This document shows positions 56,801 to 64,000 of a stretch of DNA of 64,000 bases, piece by piece. The position numbers and the translations under genes are program-made. This DNA is from Tretioscincus oriximinensis (Eukaryota > Chordata > Lepidosauria > Squamata > Gymnophthalmidae), in contig JAJVDF010000431.1 of the NCBI GenBank assembly GCA_022410635.1, forward strand, positions 360,502-424,501, in the 5' to 3' direction. Under the pieces are notes generated by a model that saw only the letters and a list, made by a program, of their open reading frames with translations, searched no databases and was not told the origin of the DNA. Position 1 is the first letter of the stretch, and the number at the start of each line of letters is the position of its first letter.

Positions 56801-59800
56801 GTGGGGCTTGGCTTTGGTTTCTGAAGAAAAAAGCCTTGTTACAGGTTCCGCTGACAGTGAATTGAGAGTTTGGAACATCCGGTGTTTAAATGATGTAAGA
56901 GGTTGTCTCTTTATACTACCTATTTCTTCTGGGTTTAGGTATTGTTTACATGTTTTCCTTATCTGTATCCTTTTTTATACTGAGAACTTTTTTGACTGCT
57001 TAATGTGGAAGGATAGGAGATATACACGAGGTGTATGTTGTGAAGAGAAGAGCAGAAGGTTATGCAAGCTGCTTTGACTCCCTTTGAGTTAAGAAAAGTG
57101 AAGTATAAAAAAAACTCTTCTCTCTTTTTCACCTCCTCCTCCTTCTCTGGAAAATTATGGGTGAAAAAAAGATCTAGATAGAAAAGATATGCGGGCAGTA
57201 GATTTCTTACTGTTCTCAGTGTTGCTGGAAATAATTTTTGAGACAGCACATTTTGTATTTAGACTTCAAAGAAATAGCCATTTTTTAAATAGTTTTTATT
57301 GATTTTAACATATGTATATGTACATAACTGCTCCAATCCCACACCGGCATGTTACTCCAGAAACAAGACCTACATTTAAATTAATATGTAATGCAATAAT
57401 TACAGTCAATCTCAGTAGACTAGTTAGATTACACAATCAATCTCAAATCGGAGACCANCTCTAATGTATACCTCAAAGTAGAATAACGATCACATGTAAC
57501 ACCAACGTTAATCACCTGGCTCCACAACTCTTGTCAGTGTAATGTTATATTTATACCCATAAAGATTAGCTTTTGTCTCTCAAGACGTCAAACATCAATA
57601 GTTCTACTAAATATTCGAGCCAGAGATGGAATGTCTATATGTTTTTGTCCTTCCCTGGATCTAGGGGAGTAAGTCATGCCTAAATAGTGGGTTGATCCTG
57701 ATTGGTTACAGCAACAGAAGCTCTGCCTACAGAAGACTATTAAGTCCCCTTTGAACAGCAAATTCAGCATGGAAACATTGTTTAAAATCAAGAAAGGAAT
57801 ACTTCCAGGAACAGTGATATTCAATATAAAATACATTTCATTAGCAACAAGGTCACAGAAGGATGATACATGATAGCAACCACATATGGCTAAAAGATCC
57901 ATTTACAGAACATCCATGCCAGCAAGATTGAGATGTACCTCCCGTCTCTGTACCATCTAGTTACGATTTTTATATTGATCTCCTTAAATTTGGAATTTTT
58001 AATAGTTCTAGTCTTTTCGATGATATTCGTCCATTCCGTATCTGTGATTTGGNAATCTTGTTGCTGTCTTCTAAGAAGTAGTTGACTATAGCTCCCCAAT
58101 AAGATGTGGTACACCTAAGATTTTCTTATCTAATATATCCTCAAATGTGGATTTTGATAGTGCCATACTTGCTCTAATATTTTGTTTATTTATATATGTT
58201 AAGACGGCCGCTTCCCCCAGCCAGTTATGTTGAGGATTCATTGCCCTTATTTGTAACAAATTCTTAGGATTACCTGCTAAGTCGAAGAAAACCCGTATCT
58301 TTTGGAATGGAAAACCGTGTAAATATCGGGCAAGATTGATCTCTCCCATGGGGTTGATGTCTCTTAAAGAGGCCGTATGATAGAGGGAATTATTTTCTTA
58401 TACCAAATTTTCCAAGATTTCCACATGGTCTGGAGTGGAAACAGCCATGAGAGANTTTTCCTTTTAGGAATATTAGAAACTAAAATTGGCTCTTTTCCTA
58501 ATCCATTCAATTTCCTTTCTATTCTTATGAACTTATTGTTATGTAAATAATCAAAGTCAATTATTTTTAGAAGTTGAATAGAGTGAAAATATGAGCTAAA
58601 GCATGTAAACCCCCAGCCTGCATCTGTCATGGTAAGGCTTGAGTGGGAGCAGGATTCAAGCTCTGAGGATTGAGCATGGGGAAGTCTCAGGCTGGAAAGA
58701 GTTAAGGAGTTGCTAACAGCAAGAAACAGCAGGTGCAGCTTCACAGTACTCCGCTAATCTGGGAGGAATGCTATATAAACCATCCTCAGCTGCCAGTATG
58801 TTGCTAGAGACAAATTGTATATTCAGCTTTATAATTGTATATCTAGCTTTTTTGGCAGATTTCCCAGCTTGTTTGACCTTGGTTCATGTATGACTATTTG
58901 GCTCTTCTTTCATCCTTGATATTGTTTATTTAACTCGCTTATCTCACTTGTATTTTTGTTATCTTCTAAGTGAGCTTCTGTTCAGCCCACAAAGAGGGTA
59001 TTCCATCTGCTCCTACCCGCCAGGCTTGTATCTCTGCTGTTTTTGTGTAAGCAGCAGAAAAAATACAGACACCTTGGCCTGTGACTCATGACAGCATCCT
59101 CCACAGAGGCAAAAAAAGCTGAATTAGAAATTCTTTTGAGATGGTCATCCAAAACCCATTTCTTTAAATTGATTTCCCATTTTCTAATATATTGTGGCTT
59201 TATTTGGGTAGGGACTGTATGGAAAAGATATGATAATCTGGGAAAAACATCATCTTAGTAGCCCGAACTTTTGTTAAATTATTCCACCTGTCTTGGGGCC
59301 ATTTAGCAATCAGAGATCTTATTTTCTTCCATGTTAATTAAAATAGCCATGTTAATCCAGATACAAAATTTCTAGCAAGAGGGTCTCATGCACTTTAGGG
59401 GTAGGCAGCAAAAGCTTTCATAGGCAAGAATCTGAAGAACTAGATGTGTTTATGAAAGCTCATGCTACCTTTCTTTTCCTTGATAATCTCTAAGAAATGT
59501 TCCAGAATTCCAGCTTTTGATAATTCCTTTAATTATCTTGGTATATTTTGTATAAAGTTTTGTTATGCACAATTAAAATGTAAAAAACCCGTTTGTATTA
59601 GGAAAGGCAGAAGTTACAAAATCAGTCCTTTTCATTATTGTAATGTTTTTGGCATTGTAAATAGGACCAAGACCCCAATGAACCAGAGTATAAGAAAAGC
59701 AGATTTGCTGCTGAGCATCAAGAGGTGCATTCTGAAGAAGACGTATCTCAAGAGCATCCTGAGACTCAAGAAGAGGTATTTCTTGTCCCTGGCAAAAAAT

Positions 59801-62800
59801 GGTTTAAGATAATAAAATATATCATGTATTATTTATTTATACTTTTATCCAATCTATACTGGAAGGTCTCAGGACAGTTAACAACAATAAAAGCAGAGTA
59901 CCAAATAAATGTATTAAAAACGGCTGTGTCTGAAAATGGGGAACGCCATCTTTTCATCCACAGACAGGGTAAAGAGATGTGTCTTCAATGATATTCTGAA
60001 AGTCTGCAATAAAAAAGCCTGTCACACTTCAAGGGGGAATTATTTTAATGTCTGGGATCCACTTCTCTAAGGTCTCTTCCTCCTCTTTGAGAGTCAGCCT
60101 GGTTGTAATGGTTAGAGTGTCAGACTCTTATCTGGAAGTCTCCCAGTTCGATTCTGCATTCCTCCACAATAACTACCTGGGTGACCTTGGGCTAGCCATA
60201 TTCGTTGGGGCTCTCTCAGCTCCACCTATTTTACAAGGCAACTGTTGTGAAGAGAAATATAGAAGGTTATGTAAACTGCTTTGATTCCCCTCAGATTGAG
60301 AAAAGCAGAGTCCTTTACTCGTGCTCCTGCCTTGTACNTTAAAGAAGAGCTTGAATCCTACTCCTTCTCTTCCTCCTCTTCCTCTTCCTTTTCCTCCTTT
60401 TCCTTTCCTCTTCCTCTTCTTCCTCCTCCTTTTCTTTCTCTTCTTCTAATTCTTTATCTTCTTTATCTTTGTCTTCTTCCTCCTCTTCTTCTTTAGCTGC
60501 TGCTATTGACTGTGTTCTGTAGAAGAAGAAGTACTAGTACTNGGTTTTTATACCCTGCTTTTCTCACCCAAAGAGACTGAAAGCGACTTGCAAGGGTGTT
60601 TTTTGCCCGAAGGCTGACATTCTATCTTCCNCACCAGGCTGTGGTGGTTTTCATGTATATACTTACAGTCAGTTGCAATTTCTTACAATTCTTGTTTTCG
60701 AATAGCTGGATTGACTAGAGCTACAGGCTAGTGGAAGTTGCTCAGCCCTCCCCACATCTGATAGGGGGCTTTGAAACNCCATCTCCCAGTTGAGATATGT
60801 TTCCTTAGCGATTGTGTTGTTGTGATATATTTAGTGACATACACTAAACATTTGTATACAGTTATGTTACTGTGTTACCATCGCGCCTTGGTACTTAGAT
60901 CGAAACCCGATCTCTCAGATGAAAGACAATCTCCTTAGCGACTGCGCCTAGTACCATGTTGAGTGTTCCTTGAAGCTGCTCAAGGGCGGAACAAATTGTT
61001 GTAGAATTCTGGGGCGTCGTTACTTTTCAAAGGCATTTTGAAAAATGGTGTTCATGGTGCTTTGATTTTTTTGCCATAACCACTTTATTGTTTTCTTTAT
61101 GGTTTGGTTAGCGTATCTTGACCTGTGGAAAAGAGGGTTCCATCATGAGGGAAGGACGGGACCGAGTTGTTAGCCTTGCTACTGACCGTTCAGGAAGGAT
61201 TCTTGCTTGTCATGTAAGTTAAATGACTTTGCTTGCTTTCGTTTGGATATCACATTTATTGAGAGATTTTTGGTTAAAGAATTTGACAGACACATCTGAA
61301 ATTCTGGTTACAAGGGAACGGATTCCGTCTTGGAGGTATTTTATGTCCTTACCGAAGAAGAGATTAGCAAGAAAATTGAAAGGAAGATGAAGAAAGCAAG
61401 GAAAAAAGCCAAGTAAGTAACCTAAGTTTTGTGTTTTTATATTTCTAAGAAATACCTGTGATAATCTGGGTCCAAAATAACTAATGAAAGGATCTCATAG
61501 CACCTTAGAGACAAGCAAGAAAAAAAGTAGGCAGCATGAGATTTCATGGACAAGGCTATTTCTGTGGTGTTCGTAACATCTGAAAAAGTAGACTTGCCTA
61601 CAAAAAGCTTCTGCTGATAATCTTTTTCTTGTTAGTCTCTAAGATGCTGTGAGATCCCCTTGTTATTGTATCTATCCATCTATCTGCCTTACCTCTCTAT
61701 CTACCTCCCTCTCTCCATTTGAAGAAGTAGACTTATCTACAGAACCTCATGTTACCTGCCTTTTTCTTCTTAGTCTCTAAGATGCTATGAGACACCCTTA
61801 CTAGATATTTTGTTTTTATATGCATACAAAAAATAGGAGATCTAAATGACAGTGAAAGGATTGTGAATAAGACCTGCTTGCAGAGCAGCTTTTAAATTGA
61901 TACCTGGGGGAAAGCCGACAGGAGCTGGGCAGCATCTGATTTGAGATAGTGTAAATGTAATTGCAACTACTGAGGAACAGAATTATGCCCATAATATCGT
62001 ACCAGTATTCAAGTAAAAAGCTGTAATGAGCAAACTGTGGTTTCTCACAAATATACAAGGCCAAACATGCACAGGAGAAGGGCATNTAAATGTATGTATG
62101 CAAGTGCTAGAAGCCTCTGAGCAAAAATAGGGGAGTTGGAATGTTTTGTGAAGGACAATAATATTGATATTACTGGCATAACTGAAACCTGGTGGACAGA
62201 AGAAAACCAGTGGGATACAGTTATCCCAGGTTACAAACTATACAGAAAAGATAGGGAAGGGTGAACTGGTGGTGGTGTAGCCTTGTNTGTTAAAGAAGAG
62301 ATTGAATCCTATGAACTGGAATTTCCAAGTAAGGTAGACCCATCCACAGAAGGACTATAGATAACNTTATCAGGTCAGAGAACAAGTCTAATATTGGGAG
62401 TATGCTCCTAACCAAACACCTGAATGCGGTATGAAGTTCTCTAATATCATTCATTGAAGCTTCCAAAAAAGGAAGGGTAGTAATAATGGGAGACTTCAAC
62501 TATTTACACGATTGGGCAAACTCTTACTCAGCTCATGAAAAAGAAATTATTTTTTTAGACATGCTAACTGATTGCTTCCTAGAGCAGGTGGTTTTAGAAC
62601 CAACCAGGGTCAAGGGAATCCTGGATTTAGTCCTAAGTAATGAACAGGACCTGGTACAAGATCTAACTGTAACTGATCCTATAGGAAACAGTGACCACAA
62701 TACAATAACTTTCAACTTGAACGTGGATAGAAAATTGTCAAGCANTTCTAACAGAGAAACCTTCAACTTTCACAACGGAAATGTTCCCAAAATGAGAAAA

Positions 62801-63240
62801 ATGGTAAAAACAAAATTAAAAGGGAAAGTGGGAAAAGTCCAGTTTCTTCAAAAAGCGTGAAAATTGTATCAGGTCACAGATCATCTGGTCCAGGGATGGG
62901 GAACTTTTTTTTCCTGCCAGGGGCTATTTGGATATTTGTAAAACATTCAAGGGCCATAATCCCTCCTCCACGCTGGCCACACCCCTGCCCACCACGGCCA
63001 CCTTTCTCTATCCAGACCCACCCCCATCCCCAGATCCACAAAATCACAGTTTGGAACCTGATTCCAAGCTCCTGATTGTTTATTGTATTTATAGTCTTAA
63101 TTTCTGCATTTAAAAATGGGTTGAAAATGTTACAGGCAGAGCTCAAATGCGGAAGGGAAAGAATTTGATGGCCATGTGGAAGTCAGCCTGCAAGAAAAGA
63201 TCCTTCGGCTCATAAACATCAAAGCTTCTTCAAAAATTAA
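50652..63240 (+). CDS. WDR3: WDR3 (UTP12), first nine coding exons; 3' part off the window
   Basis: Coding exons: 50652-50822, 52673-52882, 54500-54618, 55785-55863, 56799-56894, 59665-59775, 61112-61213, 61315-61412, 63136-63240; 363 full codons plus two bases, of about 940 in the vertebrate protein. WDR3 is the homologue of yeast Utp12/Dip2, a UTPB subunit of the nucleolar small-subunit processome, needed for 18S rRNA maturation. The N terminus [20 protein letters not shown] is characteristic. WD40 signatures: VFVWD (47-51), ICIFSL, IIIWD (131-135), VKWWD (173-177), LRVWN (215-219). An acidic linker (226-262) and a basic segment ([15 protein letters not shown], 315-329) follow, as in the human protein. 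All junctions are GT-AG and in frame. Confidence 0.95.
51130..51360 (-). mobile_element. SINE family A, truncated
   Basis: AGAAGAACTGGATTCTTATA to GCTACAGGCTAGTGGAAGGT, reversed; head missing. Confidence 0.68.
52040..53790 (+). repeat. Dispersed unclassified repeat copies in WDR3 introns 1-2 (coding)
   Basis: 52060-52390 and 53560-53790 share AAACAAAATG(G)CTGACAGGAGAG, GACAGAAT(G/A)AC(A/C)AAAC and GTGTGGATAC. 50975-51050 and 53325-53400 share GTCCAGACAGGGTCAATAAT. These look like one decayed DNA-transposon family on either side of WDR3 coding exon 2. Confidence 0.4.
52673..52882 (+). CDS. WDR3: WDR3 coding exon 2 (residues 58-127)
   Basis: Reads [20 protein letters not shown] through KLASGSK; two WD40 blades. 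Donor gtgaga. Confidence 0.95.
53860..54370. repeat. Penelope-like tail remnants and (CCTG)n
   Basis: Repeated ACAAGTCTACTTCTTCAGAT, CGAAAGCTTCGTCTGAAAGC and TTTTTCTTGTTAATCTCAAA tails; a (CCTG)n run at 54225-54270. Confidence 0.5.
54500..54618 (+). CDS. WDR3: WDR3 coding exon 3 (residues 128-166)
   Basis: Reads [20 protein letters not shown] to KEKNILVS. Donor gtaaag, phase 2. Confidence 0.95.
55070..55290 (-). repeat. Retroposon tail (ATACCCGAAGGTCTCAGGG type)
   Basis: TATTTATACTTATACCCCGC then CCGAAGGTCTCAGGGTGGCC, the reversed tail of family-B-like elements, extended by an A-rich body. Confidence 0.5.
55500..55675 (-). mobile_element. CR1 LINE 3' fragment
   Basis: CCATAGAGCTGGAAGGGACC, CAGGTCCAACTCCTTGCTCA, then decayed CR1 sequence. 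Confidence 0.6.
55785..55863 (+). CDS. WDR3: WDR3 coding exon 4 (residues 167-193)
   Basis: Reads [20 protein letters not shown] then LVGHRSE. Donor gtaagc. Confidence 0.95.
56290..56645 (+). repeat. Unclassified repeat with polypyrimidine tract (copy of 4990-5790)
   Basis: GCATTATGGTAATGCAGTGA, (CTCCCT/CTTC)n, then TTTCTGGAGGCTGCCAAGAT. The middle part of the first copy is missing. Confidence 0.5.
56799..56894 (+). CDS. WDR3: WDR3 coding exon 5 (residues 194-225)
   Basis: Reads [20 protein letters not shown] then [12 protein letters not shown]. Donor gtaaga. Confidence 0.94.
57275..59340 (-). mobile_element. L1-like LINE fragment, split by a solo LTR
   Basis: Minus-strand frames at 58349-58086 ([20 protein letters not shown]) and 58114-57890 ([19 protein letters not shown]) resemble the ORF2 C-terminal region of L1-type elements; the 3' end at 57275 is AATAAAAACTATTTAAAAAA on the minus strand. 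Stops and Ns break the frames. Confidence 0.55.
58625..59093 (+). mobile_element. Solo LTR, second family
   Basis: 469 bp with inverted ends TGTCATG...CATGACA and perfect 5-bp duplication GCATC (58620-58624, 59094-59098). A TATA-like CTATATAAACC lies near 58771. Nested in the L1-like fragment. No internal genes. Confidence 0.85.
59665..59775 (+). CDS. WDR3: WDR3 coding exon 6 (residues 226-262), acidic linker
   Basis: Reads [20 protein letters not shown] then [17 protein letters not shown]. Fast-evolving, but position, phase and acidic character match the family. Donor gtattt is weak. Confidence 0.85.
60090..60320 (+). mobile_element. SINE family B
   Basis: TTGTAATGGTTAGAGTGTCA head, CCAGTTCGATTCTGCATTCC, body and decayed tail. 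Confidence 0.7.
60350..60500 (+). repeat. Polypyrimidine (CTTCCT)n tract
   Basis: Almost pure C/T over about 140 bp. Confidence 0.85.
60515..60960 (-). mobile_element. SINE family A with a second tRNA-like head
   Basis: Reversed copy (GAAGAAGAAG tail to CATCTCCCAGTTGAGATATG). At 60890-60955 a second head-like piece (GATCGAAACCCGATCTCTCA) follows, possibly part of another copy. Confidence 0.6.
61112..61213 (+). CDS. WDR3: WDR3 coding exon 7 (residues 263-296)
   Basis: Reads [20 protein letters not shown] then [14 protein letters not shown]. Donor gtaagt. Confidence 0.95.
61315..61412 (+). CDS. WDR3: WDR3 coding exon 8 (residues 297-328)
   Basis: Reads [20 protein letters not shown] and the basic run. 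Only a 101-bp intron separates it from the previous exon. Donor gtaagt. Confidence 0.95.
61490..61810. repeat. Penelope-like tail remnants in series
   Basis: Three related blocks with AAGTAGACTT(G/A)(C/T)CTAC, TTTTTCTT(G/C)TTAGTCTCTAAG and GAT(G/C)C(T/C)(G/A)TGAGA, partly inverted. Confidence 0.5.
62110..62875 (+). mobile_element. CR1-type LINE endonuclease-domain fragment
   Basis: Decayed frame [20 protein letters not shown], then an open part 62486-62860 with [20 protein letters not shown] and [20 protein letters not shown] and SDHN are catalytic motifs of the APE-type endonuclease of CR1-clade ORF2. Frameshifts and Ns show it is dead. Sense orientation in WDR3 intron. Confidence 0.82.
63136..63240 (+). 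CDS. WDR3: WDR3 coding exon 9 (residues 329-363)
   Basis: Reads [20 protein letters not shown] then [15 protein letters not shown]. Donor gtaagt at 63241; the next exon is not within the last 760 bp. Confidence 0.93.
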
Positions 63241-64000
63241 GTAAGTTGGAGGTGATGGTCACAAATCACTGTCTTTCAGGGATTAAGTGCTGCCACATTT
63301 GATGNTATTTTAAAGATAGCTGGGATTTTCAGTCTTAAGAAATAGGACTAGAAGCAGCCTAGAATTGATGTTAGTTGAAGCTACCTGTTCAGGTCTTTTT
63401 TAAGAACTGGAGGAGACACAGCTTGGCAAGACTAGCTAAACCACATTTGTGATTTTGAAGGTTGTAGAACGGGATGGAAAAGGTCACAAGTAAACATTTG
63501 TCCAGTGAACACAGCACAGGGCTAATTAGGGGTGGGAAGCTGTAGGAGATGGTGGTTTCTGATTCTGAATGCTACTTGGGAAGCACATGAGAAGGTTTCT
63601 TAACTAGTTTATATGTATGTTGGAGAACAAGGCTTCCCTTCTTTTATTGCTGTCAGTTGAAGATAAACTGCAAAACTGATTGGAGAATGCCCTTCGCTCT
63701 CAGGAGGATGCACCATTTGCTTTTGATTTTCTGTTTTCTACTGTAAGAACAGAACCAGCTTTATCCAGATGCCATTTACTTATTCCACTTCTTGTTCAGT
63801 CAGTTGTCATGCTGGACTCTTTTGTCACCTCCTGGACCATAGGTTGCTAGGCCCTTACGTCATCCACTGCCTTCCAAAGTCTAGTCAAGCTCATGTTTGT
63901 TTCTTCCGCGATATCCACTATCCACCTCATGCTGCCTTATCCTTCTTTTTGCTAGTCTCTAAGGTGCTCCAACAACCTTGCTAGAATCAATCTCTCTTTC
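63241..64000. other. WDR3 intron continuing to window edge
   Basis: No further WDR3 exon recognised. 63920-63990 resembles a Penelope-type tail (ACCTCATGCTGCC, TTTTGCTAGTCTCTAAGGTG). Confidence 0.4.

Noticed and set aside
62486..62860. A host gene with GDFN and SDHN motifs
   Set aside because: These are CR1 endonuclease motifs, with frameshifts upstream; a dead LINE.

Overview
This is a vertebrate nuclear window, most likely from a squamate reptile (lizard or snake). Evidence for that: intron-rich genes with GT-AG splice sites, conserved vertebrate proteins (GDAP2, WDR3), and a dense repeat load of CR1-clade LINE fragments, Penelope-like elements with a GIY-YIG endonuclease, tRNA-derived SINEs with a tail ending in GAAAAGCGGGGTATAA followed by CTT repeats, and several hairpin DNA-transposon families. 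The species cannot be named from the sequence. Scattered single Ns and one 117-base N run show a draft assembly.

Layout, left to right. (1) 1071-1229, minus strand: the first coding exon of a TMEM175-family channel gene, inside a GC/CpG-rich block (about 960-1435); the rest of the gene lies off the left edge. (2) 2896-17870, plus strand: a complete nine-exon S-adenosylmethionine synthetase (MAT) gene coding for 384 residues. Exon phases are those of MAT1A/MAT2A, but the protein is divergent, especially in the active-site gating loop, so I read it as an extra MAT paralog. (3) 20402-39823, minus strand: the complete coding part of GDAP2 (13 coding exons, 494 residues; macro domain plus CRAL-TRIO domain), with a probable non-coding first exon near 44.45-44.7 kb. 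(4) 50652 to the right edge, plus strand: the first nine coding exons of WDR3 (UTP12 homologue, small-subunit processome), 363 complete codons; a probable non-coding first exon ends at 48150. GDAP2 and WDR3 are divergent neighbours, as in mammals, but their putative first exons are about 3.4 kb apart here, with repeats between.

The four genes do not form an obvious pathway. MAT makes S-adenosylmethionine in the cytosol or nucleus, GDAP2 is a macro/SEC14-like protein, WDR3 acts in nucleolar 18S rRNA processing, and TMEM175 family members are endolysosomal cation channels. The intronic and intergenic DNA is mostly repeats. The most informative are two nearly identical solo LTRs 25.6 kb apart with perfect 5-bp target duplications, another solo LTR inside an L1-like fragment, a hairpin MITE family with 7-bp duplications and one recoverable empty site, a short interstitial telomere-like run against the assembly gap, inverted Penelope fragments, and a degenerate minisatellite in the presumed first intron of GDAP2. 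No functional tRNA, rRNA or CRISPR was seen.
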